Numbered from the stretch's first letter, positions 1 through 9,500 are shown. The stretch is DNA of 64,000 bases from Halococcus agarilyticus (GCF_000334895.1 NZ_BAFM01000012.1:62001-126000), one strand, 5' to 3'. Notes: a model not told the origin generated them from the letters alone. Numbers and translations: made by a program.

Positions 1-65
1 GCCGCGCGCGCGAGGTTGCTCGCGGTCGCGTCACCAACGAGCTCCACGTCGCGAGTGGCGCTCAC
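1..65 (-). CDS. Possible 5' end of a minus-strand gene, cut by the window edge
   Basis: An open frame enters from the left edge on the minus strand. A GTG at 65 preceded by a G-run would give a start reading VSATRDVELVGDAT. About 21 codons are visible, which is too little to assign a family. No clear TATA element lies at leaderless distance, so the start is uncertain and the frame may not be coding. Confidence 0.25.
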   Translation of the reverse strand, partial: MSATRDVELVGDATASNLARA

Positions 66-170
66 GATGCCCCCGTTCGACGGTCGCAGCGTGGTTCGGT
101 CATCGGTACAGTCACCCGACCGTCGACTCTCTTAGCCTCGTCGGTTGACGAACCTCCTGTATCGCCGGCA

Positions 171-180
171 GACTTTTATG
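171..180 (+). promoter_or_regulatory. TATA-like element for the gene at 212
   Basis: GACTTTTATG lies about 36 nt upstream of the ATG at 212. This is a haloarchaeal TATA (TTTWTA-like) with room for a very short leader. Confidence 0.5.
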
Positions 181-211
181 GATCGGTGTCAGACGCTTCG
201 TTCGCGCGACG

Positions 212-880
212 ATGGACGAGAAAACTGCAGAGCTCCGTGACATCTTCGTCGACGTCACCGACGAGTCGACGGTCACCGAGCGCCAGGAGGACACCCCCGG
301 CTCGCTCACGCGCGACGAGCCGGCGGCCGAGCGCGTCGAAGCGGTCGTGGCCTCGATGCGCGAACGCTACGACTTCGATACCGACCTTCCGGACGCGGCG
401 CTCGCCGATCTGGTCGAGGGGTTCTACGACGGCGCGAGCGACGCCGCCCTCGCGGAGCGCGCGGCAGGTGCGGTTGACGAGACCGGCGCTGAGGACGAAG
501 ACGGGGGTTCCGACGACACTTCGGCTGCCGACGTGACCGACCTCTCGCGCCGCGACGTCTTCCGCGCGCGGATGGATCTCCACCTCGTCCGGGAGGCCGA
601 CACCGACGCCCCGTTCGCCCTCGGCGACCTCCGGGATCGACTCGCGAACGACGAGTCGATCGCCGGGATCGCCGACGAGTTCGACGTCGCGGAGTCGACG
701 GTGCGGCGCTACCGGCGGGTGCTCGACACCCAGACCGAGCGCCGGCGCGTCGGCGATCGCTTCCGCGAGGAGTTCGACGAGATCCTCTCGGACGCCGATC
801 TCGCCTCGCTCACCGAGGACGTCACTCGCGACGGTCTTGACGACGCCACCGACGGGATGGAAAACGACCTCTCCTTTTGA
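212..880 (+). CDS. Conditioned medium-induced protein 4-like HTH protein
   Basis: A 222-aa acidic haloarchaeal protein. The C-terminal third (about residues 140-200) contains a helix-turn-helix-like segment, IADEFDVAESTVRRYRRVL, followed by a basic/acidic helix, so DNA binding is plausible. The N-terminal part (MDEKTAELRDIFVDVT) matches my recollection of the haloarchaeal family annotated 'conditioned medium-induced protein 4' (Cmi4), whose biochemical role is not established. The ATG at 212 is supported by the upstream TATA-like element. The next gene starts about 90 nt downstream on the same strand. The family name comes from memory; the HTH is read directly from the sequence. Confidence 0.75.
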   Translation: MDEKTAELRDIFVDVTDESTVTERQEDTPGSLTRDEPAAERVEAVVASMRERYDFDTDLPDAALADLVEGFYDGASDAALAERAAGAVDETGAEDEDGGSDDTSAADVTDLSRRDVFRARMDLHLVREADTDAPFALGDLRDRLANDESIAGIADEFDVAESTVRRYRRVLDTQTERRRVGDRFREEFDEILSDADLASLTEDVTRDGLDDATDGMENDLSF

Positions 881-968
881 TCCTGTCCCCGCTGCCGGCT
901 GTCCTAGGCTTCGACCCGAGCGCCGCACGCGAACGGGTTATCCGTCCGTGGCTCGTCGTTTCTGGCGA

Positions 969-1691
969 ATGCAGGTCGCGCTCCTCACCGTCGGCGACGA
1001 GCTCCTCGCGGGCGACACCCAGAACACCAACGCGACGTGGCTCGCGGGTCAGCTCACCGATCGCGGCGCGACGATCGCACGGATCCTCGTGGTGCCCGAC
1101 GACCGCGACCTGATCGCCCGGAAGGTGCGCGAGTTCGCCGGGAGTTTCGACGCCGTGATCGTGACGGGTGGGCTCGGTGGCACGCCCGACGACGTCACGA
1201 TGGACGCGGTGGCGGCGGCGTTCGATCGTTCGCTCGCGCCCGATGACCGTGCGCTCGCGGATATCGAGACCACGGTCGAGGCCGTTCGTGAGGAGTTCCC
1301 CGACATCGATCTCGACCACGAGGCCGAGGCCTCGATCCCCGACGGGAGTCGACCGCTACTGAACCAGCCGGGCCTCGCACCCGGTTGCGTGATCGAGAAC
1401 GTCTACGTGCTTCCCGGCGTCCCCAACGAGATGAAGGCGATGTTCGAGAACGTCGCCGAGTCGTTCGGCGGCGACGTCGAATCACGAACCTTCCACACCG
1501 CGACGCCGGAGGCCGATCTCGTCGCCGATCTCGAAGCGACTGGCGAGCGTTTCGACGTCGCCGTCGGCTGCTATCCCGATCCCGCAGTCCGTCACAACCG
1601 GATCAAACTCACGGGTGAGGACGAGAGCGAACTCGACACGGCGGCCGACTGGTTGCGCGAGCGCGTCGACGTGACGACGCCCGCAGAGTGA
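969..1691 (+). CDS. CinA-like MoaB/Mog-fold molybdopterin-binding domain protein
   Basis: This 240-aa protein is a single MoaB/Mog-fold domain of the competence/damage-inducible protein A N-terminal family. It starts MQVALLTVGDELLAGDTQNT and carries the family loop TGGLGGTPDDVT near residues 60-71. The bacterial C-terminal nicotinamide-nucleotide deamidase domain is absent, which is the usual archaeal stand-alone form. Its substrate in archaea is unclear: the fold binds molybdopterin-like or nucleotide ligands. The frame is open further upstream, but ATG 969 matches the start of the conserved domain. It is convergent with the protease gene, 12 nt downstream. Confidence 0.85.
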   Translation: MQVALLTVGDELLAGDTQNTNATWLAGQLTDRGATIARILVVPDDRDLIARKVREFAGSFDAVIVTGGLGGTPDDVTMDAVAAAFDRSLAPDDRALADIETTVEAVREEFPDIDLDHEAEASIPDGSRPLLNQPGLAPGCVIENVYVLPGVPNEMKAMFENVAESFGGDVESRTFHTATPEADLVADLEATGERFDVAVGCYPDPAVRHNRIKLTGEDESELDTAADWLRERVDVTTPAE

Positions 1692-1703
1692 GCGGAAACG
1701 CGT

Positions 1704-2882
1704 TCAGCGCATCGTTTCGTCTGGCGACCGTGGCGCGTCCGGTGTAGATGTCGCGCTCTCGCTCGACTGGAGGATCGTGAGCGCGGTCATCAGATCGGTC
1801 CGGGAGACGAGACCGGTGAACTCCCCGTTGAGGTCGACGACCGGGAGCCGACCGACGCCCGCCGACTGCATCGTCGTGAGTGCGGTCATCGCGTCGGCGT
1901 CCGCCGGGACCGTCGTGAGCTCGCGGGTCATCACCTCCTCGACCCGGTAGGCGTCGCGCTCGACCTCGCGGACCTCGCGGGCGTCCGACAGCGTGACCAG
2001 ACCGACGAGCTCGCCGTCGCGCAGCACGGGGTAGCCGGTGTGGCGCTCGGTCAACATCCGGTCGATCAGTTCGGCGACCGAGGTCTCGGGCGAGACGGCG
2101 TCGATCCCACTAGCGGGAGTCATGACCCGCTCGATTGCAACCCCCTCCAGAGCGGCCTTCGTGGTGGCCTGCTGGGCCTCACCAGCGGCGCTCATGTAGA
2201 TGAAGAAGGCGATCCCGATGTAGATGATGTTGCCAACCAGCAGCCCCGCGAGACCGAGAAGCACCGCGAACCCCTTGCCGACCTCGGCGGCGAGCTGGGT
2301 GGCCCGTGCGTGGGTGCGATTGCGCGCGAGCAGCGCACGCAGGACGCGACCCCCGTCCATCGGGAAGCCGGGGAGGAGATTGAACCCCGCGAGCACGACG
2401 TTCGCCAGCGCGAGATACGCGAGGACGAACCGGGCGGCCCCGAGCGAGTCGGGGAGTGCGAGGAAGCCGAGATACGACACCGCACCGACCGCGATGCTCA
2501 CGATCGGCCCGGCGATCGCGACCGCGAACTCCTGTCGCCAGTCCTCGGGCATCTCCGTTAACTGAGCGATCCCGCCGAGAAACCAGAGCGTGATCGAGTC
2601 GATCGGGTAGCCGTACCGCATCGCCACCAGCGAGTGGCCGAGCTCGTGGAGCACGACCCCGACGAACAGCCCGACGGCGGCGACGCTGCCGAGCACGATC
2701 GGGGTCTGGCCCGCCGACAGCGACGCTTCCGGGAGGTTCGCCCCCACGACGTCGTTCATGATCGAGGTCCACCGCCCCACGTCGGTGGCGATGAGCCACG
2801 CGAACAGGGGGAGGACGAGCAGGAACGATAGACCGACCTTGATGGGGATCCCGGCGATGCGGCCGATCCGAAAGCTGGGCAT
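1704..2882 (-). CDS. Site-2 protease family (M50) membrane metalloprotease with CBS domains
   Basis: A 392-aa polytopic membrane protein. The zinc-binding HELGH motif is at residues 79-83, and the second metal-ligand motif NLLPGFPMDGG starts at about 168, placing the third ligand Asp near 176. Hydrophobic segments fill residues 10-230. Two CBS repeats occupy about residues 250-375 (IERVMTPASG and VEEVMTRELT mark their starts). Such proteins cleave membrane-embedded substrates, and CBS pairs commonly sense adenine nucleotides. The physiological substrate cannot be read from the sequence. It is divergent from the cupin gene with a 79-bp shared upstream region. Confidence 0.9.
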   Translation of the reverse strand: MPSFRIGRIAGIPIKVGLSFLLVLPLFAWLIATDVGRWTSIMNDVVGANLPEASLSAGQTPIVLGSVAAVGLFVGVVLHELGHSLVAMRYGYPIDSITLWFLGGIAQLTEMPEDWRQEFAVAIAGPIVSIAVGAVSYLGFLALPDSLGAARFVLAYLALANVVLAGFNLLPGFPMDGGRVLRALLARNRTHARATQLAAEVGKGFAVLLGLAGLLVGNIIYIGIAFFIYMSAAGEAQQATTKAALEGVAIERVMTPASGIDAVSPETSVAELIDRMLTERHTGYPVLRDGELVGLVTLSDAREVREVERDAYRVEEVMTRELTTVPADADAMTALTTMQSAGVGRLPVVDLNGEFTGLVSRTDLMTALTILQSSESATSTPDAPRSPDETMR

Positions 2883-2961
2883 ACCCCGAGTAGGGTCGGC
2901 GGCATCTTAAGCCCGCCCCCGCCCGCGAACGGTTTTTGCCCGCGGCGTTCGTACGTGATCC

Positions 2962-3432
2962 ATGAGCGAGTCATCCCCGGTGGTGCGGCGGACGGAAGAC
3001 ATCGAGTACGAACCCGTCGATGCGGCCGACGGTCTCGAAAAAGGCGTGCTCGTCGACGAAAAACGCGGTGCGCCGAACTTCGCCATCCGGCGATTCACGC
3101 TCGAACCTGGGGGACGGGTCCCGAAACACACCAACGAGGTCGAACACGAGCAGTACGTCCTGAAGGGAGAGTACGTGGTCGGGATCAGCGAGGCGTCTTC
3201 GACGCCTCGGGCAGACGGCGACAGCGAGGCACGGTGTGCCTCGGGCCGTGCGAGCGGGCAAGGCCCGCGAGCAGAAGCCGTCGACGACGACGAGGAACAC
3301 GTCGTGAGCGCCGGCGACTCGCTGTTGATCCCGGCAGGAGCGGTCCACTGGTATCGCAACGAGGGAGACGAAGAGGGGGCGTTCATCTGCGCGGTGCCGA
3401 ACGGCGACGACGCGATCGAACTCGTCGAATAG
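2962..3432 (+). CDS. Cupin domain protein with an in-frame palindrome-bearing insert
   Basis: A 156-aa single-domain cupin. Likely metal ligands are His56 and His62 in the first cupin motif (KHTNEVEHEQYVLKGEY) and His129 in the second (PAGAVHWY). Cupins of this size are often sugar-binding or dioxygenase-like, and no specific reaction can be assigned. Residues about 76-106 form an odd low-complexity loop (STPRADGDSEARCASG and onward) between two beta strands. The DNA for this loop is three consecutive perfect hairpins with 3-nt loops (3190-3268), so it looks like an inserted repeat cluster that kept the frame. Removing it would give a normal-length small cupin. Confidence 0.85.
   Translation: MSESSPVVRRTEDIEYEPVDAADGLEKGVLVDEKRGAPNFAIRRFTLEPGGRVPKHTNEVEHEQYVLKGEYVVGISEASSTPRADGDSEARCASGRASGQGPRAEAVDDDEEHVVSAGDSLLIPAGAVHWYRNEGDEEGAFICAVPNGDDAIELVE
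3190..3268. repeat. Three tandem triloop palindromes inside the cupin gene
   Basis: GAGGCGTC-TTC-GACGCCTC (3190-3208), GAGGCAC-GGT-GTGCCTC (3226-3242) and GCGGGC-AAG-GCCCGC (3254-3268) are perfect stems of 8, 7 and 6 bp, each with a 3-nt loop. The third stem can extend across a GA/GA internal mismatch. They encode the non-conserved loop of the cupin. The same design recurs in ileS and at 20556-20704. Confidence 0.85.
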
Positions 3433-3503
3433 CCCGGTTTCCGTCCAAAGCATCGCGATGGTCGTTCGAACCGCTGAAATACCACGATCACGTATCACCG
3501 GAC

Positions 3504-5567
3504 GTGTCACAGCAGGTCGGGCGGGTCGAGACGCTGTTCGTCCACGGCGTCGGTGACGAGTATCTCGTCGCTGCGATCCGCGACGGGACGCGGCTCTTTC
3601 ATGCGCGGCTCGAACTCGGAACGACCGACGCCGGGCCGCGGCCCGCAGCCTTTCGGATCAAGGAGGGGTCGGGTGAGGAGCCGCGCAGCCCGGATCAGTT
3701 CGTCGAGATCGCACGCCGTGCCGGCCGCATCCGGATCTCCGAGCAGACGAGCCGTCGCGACCGCGACGCGATCCGCGAGATGCTGTCGGGCTACCAGCTC
3801 GACGCGAAAACCGTCCGGACCTGCCGGTACTGCGCATCGGCCGGCCGGTACTCCCCGATCACGAGCGAAACCGCGATCGCAGCCGACGGCGAGACCATCT
3901 GTCCCGACTGCGCGCGGACAGAGCTCGAACGCGAACTCGCCCACCACGACGTGAGTTCGACCGCCGGCGACCGGCTCCAGGAACTCCTCACCGAGGTCCA
4001 GGACCTCGAACGCGTCGTCAACCTGCTCTCGGGCCACCTCGATCCCGATCTCACGAAGTTCGACGAGATGAGCGCCACTACAGAGAGTGTGGACCCCGTT
4101 CCGGTGGGCGATCTCGATCTCCATCCCGGAATGGGCGAACTGCTCGACGACCGCTTCGAGACCCTCCTACCCGTGCAGAGCCTCGCCGTCCACGGCGGCG
4201 CGCTCGACGGCGAGGATCAACTGGTCGTGAGCGCGACGGCGACGGGCAAAACCCTGATCGGCGAGATGGCGGGGCTCGATCGCCTCCTGCGCGGCGAAGG
4301 GAAGATGCTGTTTCTCGTGCCGCTCGTCGCGCTCGCCAACCAGAAGTACGAGGACTTCAGCGACGAGTACGGCCATCTCGCCGACGTCACCATCCGGGTG
4401 GGCGCGAGCCGGGTTCGCGGCGACGGCGAGCGGTTCGATCCCGACGCCGACATCGTGGTGGGCACCTACGAGGGGATCGATCACGCGCTCCGGGTCGGCC
4501 AGGACCTCGGTGACATCGGCACGGTGGTGATCGACGAGGTCCATACGTTGGAGGACGACGACCGGGGCCACCGCCTCGACGGGCTGATCGCGCGTCTCAA
4601 GGGGTACTGCGAGGACCGCGCCAACGCGGGTGCGGGCGGAAGCGAAACGAATGCAGGAACGCAGTGGCTCTACCTCTCGGCGACGGTCGGCAACCCGCGC
4701 TGGCTGGCGGGACGGCTCGACGCGAACCTCGTGGAGTTCGAGGAACGCCCGGTGCCGATCGAGCGCCACGTCACGTTCGCCGACAGCCAGGAGAAAGCCC
4801 GCGTGGCGAACAAACTCGTCCGACGGGAGTTCGATCGCGAGTCCTCGAAGGGGTATCGGGGTCAGACCATCGTGTTCACCAACTCACGGCGGCGGTGTCA
4901 CGAGCTGAGCCGAAAGCTGGAGTACGACGCCGCACCGTATCACGCGGGGCTCGACTACTCCCGTCGGAAGACGGTCGAACGCCAGTTCGCCGACCAGGAC
5001 CTCGCCGCGGTCGTGACGACGGCGGCGCTCGCTGCCGGCGTCGACTTCCCGGCTTCGCAGGTGATCTTCGACTCGCTTGCGATGGGAATCGAGTGGCTGA
5101 CAGTACAGGAGTTCCACCAGATGCTCGGGCGCGCGGGGCGGCCGGACTACCACGATCGGGGCGTGGTCTACGTCCTCGTCGAACCCGACGGGAGCTACCA
5201 TTCGAGCATGCCTGGCTCCGAGGACGAGACCGCCTTCAAACTCCTGAAGGGCGAGATGGAGCCGGTCGCGATGCGGTACGACGAGACCAGCGCCGTTGAG
5301 GAAGTCCTCGCGAACATCACCGTGGCGGGCGAGGGCGCGAAGGGGCTCACCGATCGGATGGTCGGCGAGGTACCGCTGAAACACGCGGTCGGCAAACTGC
5401 TCGACTACGGGTTCATCGACGGGCTCGAACCCACGCCGCTCGGTCGCGCGGTGACGCGACACTTCCTCGAACCAAGTGTGGCGTTCACGATGCTCGACGG
5501 GATCCGGAAGGGAACCGATCCCTACGACGTGGTGGCCGACGTCGAGCTCCGCGACGAGGAGGAGTGA
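3504..5567 (+). CDS. DEAD/DEAH-box (superfamily 2) helicase with an N-terminal zinc-type motif
   Basis: A 687-aa SF2 helicase starting at GTG 3504. A four-cysteine motif, C-x2-C (107, 110) and C-x2-C (133, 136), precedes the motor. Walker A is SATATGKT (about 243-250), the DExH box is DEVH (344-347), and motif VI is QMLGRAGRPD in the second RecA domain. The Hel308/Ski2-like arrangement suggests unwinding of DNA or structured RNA, but the exact role is unknown. The frame is open upstream into the cupin gene, but GTG 3504 begins the conserved sequence (SQQVGRVETLFVHGVG) after the cupin stop. It ends 2 nt before a convergent gene. Confidence 0.88.
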   Translation: MSQQVGRVETLFVHGVGDEYLVAAIRDGTRLFHARLELGTTDAGPRPAAFRIKEGSGEEPRSPDQFVEIARRAGRIRISEQTSRRDRDAIREMLSGYQLDAKTVRTCRYCASAGRYSPITSETAIAADGETICPDCARTELERELAHHDVSSTAGDRLQELLTEVQDLERVVNLLSGHLDPDLTKFDEMSATTESVDPVPVGDLDLHPGMGELLDDRFETLLPVQSLAVHGGALDGEDQLVVSATATGKTLIGEMAGLDRLLRGEGKMLFLVPLVALANQKYEDFSDEYGHLADVTIRVGASRVRGDGERFDPDADIVVGTYEGIDHALRVGQDLGDIGTVVIDEVHTLEDDDRGHRLDGLIARLKGYCEDRANAGAGGSETNAGTQWLYLSATVGNPRWLAGRLDANLVEFEERPVPIERHVTFADSQEKARVANKLVRREFDRESSKGYRGQTIVFTNSRRRCHELSRKLEYDAAPYHAGLDYSRRKTVERQFADQDLAAVVTTAALAAGVDFPASQVIFDSLAMGIEWLTVQEFHQMLGRAGRPDYHDRGVVYVLVEPDGSYHSSMPGSEDETAFKLLKGEMEPVAMRYDETSAVEEVLANITVAGEGAKGLTDRMVGEVPLKHAVGKLLDYGFIDGLEPTPLGRAVTRHFLEPSVAFTMLDGIRKGTDPYDVVADVELRDEEE

Positions 5568-5569
5568 GC

Positions 5570-5845
5570 TCAGGCCAGCGCGGCGACGACCGCGGGGACG
5601 AACGCGACATCGAGCACCGAGAGGAGCACGACGAGGATCGCGCCGGGCAGTCCGCCGATCGCGACGATCACGAGGGTGAGCCAGTCGATCTGGACCCCGA
5701 CGCCGAGCCACTCCGCGACGAGGAACACGAGGAGGCCGACAACCGCGTTGACCAGCAGCGGGCGCACGGCCTGGACGATCCGCGCCGCACCGAGCAGGAA
5801 GACGACCGCGAGCGCGAGCGCCGCGATCTCGATTCCCGTAACCAT
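5570..5845 (-). CDS. BofA-family small membrane protein
   Basis: A 91-aa protein made almost entirely of hydrophobic segments: about residues 4-22, 30-48 and 55-90. It shows the glycine-rich pattern (LLVNAVVGLLVFL) of the pro-sigmaK processing inhibitor BofA family, which is widespread in haloarchaea although sporulation is absent. In Bacillus, BofA restrains a membrane-embedded site-2 protease, and a site-2 protease gene lies 2.7 kb away here. That is suggestive but not an operon. The stop is 3 nt from the stop of the convergent helicase gene. Confidence 0.75.
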   Translation of the reverse strand: MVTGIEIAALALAVVFLLGAARIVQAVRPLLVNAVVGLLVFLVAEWLGVGVQIDWLTLVIVAIGGLPGAILVVLLSVLDVAFVPAVVAALA

Positions 5846-5926
5846 ACTGCGACTCCGCGGCCGTGACGTATCCCTTCTGCGATCGAACGGAAGGGTTTAT
5901 TCGCGGCCGGGCGGTAGAGGGGACGC

Positions 5927-5999
5927 GGGACCGTGGGTTAGCCTGGTATACTCTGGCCCTTGGGTGGCCAAGACCGCGGTTCGAATCCGCGCGGTCCCA
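5927..5999 (+). tRNA. tRNA-Pro (anticodon UGG)
   Basis: A 73-nt cloverleaf. The acceptor stem is GGGACCG (5927-5933) with CGGTCCC (5992-5998), and the discriminator is A5999. The anticodon stem is TGGCC/GGCCA (5954-5958 and 5966-5970) with loop CTTGGGT, placing TGG at 5961-5963. The T arm is GCGG-TTCGAAT-CCGC. The 3' CCA is not encoded and no intron is visible. Confidence 0.95.
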
Positions 6000-6037
6000 C
6001 TGAGGTTTTTCTACGATACCGGAGTCAGTTCGGGGAG

Positions 6038-6454
6038 ATGGAAACACATCGGAAAGGCGACCTCACCGAGGCGATCGTCATTGCCGAACTCAAGAAACGA
6101 GCGATTCCGGTTTCGATCCCGTTTGGGGACAACGAACGGTACGACGTCGTGACGGAAACTCCCGATGGTCGTTTGCTGAAGGTACAGATCAAGACCGGCT
6201 GGATGGCCGACGGAAAAGTGACGTTTCACGGGAAATCGCAGCACACGAACGCGAGCGGAAACGTCTATGAGACGTACGACGGCGATGTCGACTTCTTTCT
6301 CGTGTACTGCTACGAGCTCAAACGGATGTACTGGATCCGAGAAGACGAGTTTCGAACACAGATGTCGTTGCGAGTCGAAGAGCCCGAACAGGTGAAGCCG
6401 AGCATCAACTGGGCCGAGGACTACGAGTTCGACGCGACCTGGCCACCGGGGTGA
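6038..6454 (+). CDS. PD-(D/E)XK nuclease of the group I intron-associated endonuclease family
   Basis: A 138-aa protein with the PD-(D/E)XK core. An N-terminal acidic helix (GDLTEAIVIAEL) is followed by Asp36 in NERYDVV and Gln50-Ile-Lys52 in LKVQIKTG, the Q-x-K variant of the I-Ssp6803I-type intron endonucleases. The likely activity is site-specific DNA cleavage. It starts 39 nt after the 3' end of tRNA-Pro and lies just upstream of mcm. No intron is seen in the tRNA, so its target is unknown. Homologues are often annotated as free-standing genes in haloarchaea. The catalytic pattern is visible; homing behaviour is inferred. Confidence 0.8.
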   Translation: METHRKGDLTEAIVIAELKKRAIPVSIPFGDNERYDVVTETPDGRLLKVQIKTGWMADGKVTFHGKSQHTNASGNVYETYDGDVDFFLVYCYELKRMYWIREDEFRTQMSLRVEEPEQVKPSINWAEDYEFDATWPPG

Positions 6455-6473
6455 TACACCCCCGATCCGGTCG

Positions 6474-6490
6474 ACCGTGGTTCCCACGGT
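6474..6490. terminator. 7-bp triloop hairpin after the nuclease gene
   Basis: ACCGTGG-TTC-CCACGGT is a perfect stem 20 nt past the stop codon and about 70 nt before mcm. It could be a transcription-end hairpin, an operator, or a member of the triloop palindrome family. No T-tract follows it. Confidence 0.4.
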
Positions 6491-6556
6491 AGGGTTCACT
6501 TTCACTCTCCACGTTGCGAAGGTTCTTACCCGGAAGCGAACAATCCAGAAACAAGG

Positions 6557-9500
6557 ATGGCTCGTGCGGAGAACACCGAACTGATCGACGACTTCGAGGA
6601 GTTCTACCGCAACTACTACCGGAACGAGATCGGCGAGCTCGCCCGGCAGTACCCCAACGAGCAGCGATCGCTCTTTATCGACTGGGACGATCTCTACCGG
6701 TTCGACTCGGATCTCGCGGACGACTACCGCTCGCAGCCAGGCCAGCTTCAGGAGTACGCAGAAGAGGCGCTCCGACTGTACGACCTCCCCGTCGACGTGG
6801 GCCTCGGGCGCGCACACGTCCGGATCAGGGGACTTCAGGAGACCACCGAGATCCGGGAGATCCGGGCGCGCCACCGCGGCCAGCTCCTTTCGGTACAGGG
6901 CACGGTCCAGAAGGCGACCGACGTCCGCCCGAAGATCACCGAGGCCGCCTTCGAGTGTCAGCGTTGCGGGACGCTCTCTCGGATCCCACAGACGGGCGGC
7001 GATTTTCAAGAACCGCACGAGTGCCAGGGGTGTGAGCGCCAGGGCCCCTTCGACATCAACTTCGACCAGTCGGAGTTCGTCGACGCCCAGAAGATCCGGG
7101 TTCAGGAGAGCCCCGAGGGGCTGCGCGGTGGCGAGACGCCGCAGGACATCGACGTCCACATCGAGGACGACATCACCGGGAAGGTCACTGCTGGCGACCA
7201 CGTTCGCGTGACGGGCGTACTTCACCTCGATCAGCAGGAATCGGGCCGGGAGGCCACGGCGATGTTCGACGTGTACATGGACGGCGTGTCGGTCGAGATC
7301 GAGGACGAACAGTTCGAGGACATGGACATCGACGAGGCCGACAAGCGCGCGATCGTCGACCTCTCGACTGCCGACGACATCTACGAACAGATGGTCGGCT
7401 CGATCGCGCCCTCGATCTACGGCTACGAGCAGGCCAAACTCGCCATGACGCTCCAGCTCTTCTCGGGTGTCGCCAAACACCTCCCCGACGGGTCGCGGAT
7501 CCGTGGCGACCTCCACATGCTCTTGATCGGGGACCCTGGGACAGGGAAATGCGTCAAGGGCGATACCAGCGTGACGCTCGCTGACGGCTCGGAGCGTCCG
7601 ATTCGTGATGTCGTCGAATCGAACCTCGACACGCCGACCGCGATCGAGGACGGCGTCTACGACGAAGTCGACATCGGGCTACCGTCGATGGAGCCGGATG
7701 GAACCATCACCGAGGAACGTGCGACGAAGGTGTGGAAGCGCGAAGCGCCCGACACGATGTATCGCATTCGGACGGCGAGCGGCAAGGAGATCGAAGTCAC
7801 ACCTTCACATCCGTTGTTCGTACAATCGGATGGACAGTTCTCCGCAACGAGGGCGTCGGAGCTACACGAAGAGGTCTTCGTTGCGACGCCGCGGACGGTG
7901 CCGACAACCGGGGACGACGCGCTCGACATCGACTACCGGCGGTCGGCGTCGAACAGCGCAGTTCGGCTGGATCTACCGACCGACTGGACGCCATCGCTCG
8001 CCCGTCTTCTCGGCTACGTCATCGCGGAAGGACACGTCCAACACCGCGACGATCACACCGGCAGCGTCTACATCACGAACAACGATTCGGCGATCATCGC
8101 GGACGTCGCGGCCGCGTACGACTCGCTCGGGGCGAACTACTCGGTCGACGAGCCTCGTGACGGAAAATTGGCGGCGCGCATCCGTTGCTCGTCCAGCGAG
8201 CTGGTGAGTTTTCTCGAAACCCTCGAACCCGCGATCCTCGAACGCTCAGCCAAGCAGCGAGTCCCTGACGCGATCCTCGGCGCAACCACGGAGACCAAAC
8301 GCGAGTTCCTTCGGGCGTACGCTGACGCGGAAGGCCACGTTTCGACGAGCCAGCGCGAGCTGGCGATCGCCTCGATGAGCCGCGAACTTCTCGATGGCGT
8401 CCAGTCTCTGCTGCTGTCGGTCGGTGTTCAGTCGTCCATCGAGCCGCGCACCAACGGGAGTTACCGGGTCCGTGTCAGTGGTGCTGCCTTCGAACGATAC
8501 GTCGAACGCGTCGGCTTCGTCACCGAACGGAAAGCGGACGCAGCTCACGACCTCGGCGACAGCCCGCACAACACGAACCGCGACGTCGTGCCGGACGTCG
8601 GCGACGAACTCCGGCGCGTCCGGGAAGCGCTCGCGCTCTCACAGTTCGAGTGTGGCGTCGCCCGAACGACCTACCAGCACTACGAACGCGGCGACCGGAA
8701 CCCGAGCCGTGACTCGCTGCTGACTGTTGTGGAGGCTTTCGAGGAACGGATCGAATGGCTTCGGGGGACGAAACACCGGATCGAGACCGGCAGTTGGGAG
8801 GACATCGAGTCAATCAGGGACGAACTGAACGTCTCACAGGCCGATATCGCCGACGAGATGGGCGTCGAGCAGACGGCGGTGAGCTACTACGAACGGAACG
8901 ACGTCGTCCCCGACGGTGGCCGAACGATGGCTGGCAAGAACGCGATACTCGAACGCATCACGACGGCCCTCGATGTCGTCGATAGCGTGGCGCGGCTGCG
9001 AGCGCTCGCCGAAAGCGACGTCCGCTGGGATCGGATCATCTCCATCGAGGAACTCACGCCCGAGGACGACTGGGTGTACGACCTCGAAGTCGCCGATACG
9101 CACACGTATCTCTCGAACGGTGTCGTCTCACACAACTCCCAGCTCCTTCAATATATCCGACAGATCGCGCCCCGATCGGTGTACACCTCGGGGAAGGGGA
9201 GCAGTTCGGCGGGGCTGACGGCGAGCGCGGTTCAGGACGACTTCGGCGAGGGCCAGCAGTGGACGCTGGAGGCCGGGGCATTGGTGCTCGCCGATCAGGG
9301 GATCGCGGCAGTCGACGAACTCGACAAGATGAAATGCGTGACTGGCGACACGCTGGTCCACCTCGGTGATCGAATCGCTCGAATCCGGGATATCGCCCAC
9401 GACGCGGTTCGAGACGGCAGTATCGAGTCACTCGAGAACGGTCGGAGTATCCGTGATGTCGACCTCGAGACGTGGACGATGACCGACGACGGGCGGCTGG

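Noticed and set aside
5570-5845. BofA-like and site-2 protease genes as a regulatory pair
   Set aside because: They are 2.7 kb apart with two unrelated genes between them, so the pairing is only suggestive and is not listed as a finding.
5999-6003. Missing CCA at the tRNA-Pro 3' end
   Set aside because: Haloarchaeal tRNA genes commonly do not encode CCA; it is added enzymatically.
6011-7516. Minus-strand open frame opposite the nuclease gene and mcm start
   Set aside because: It crosses two real genes on the other strand and shows no motif.
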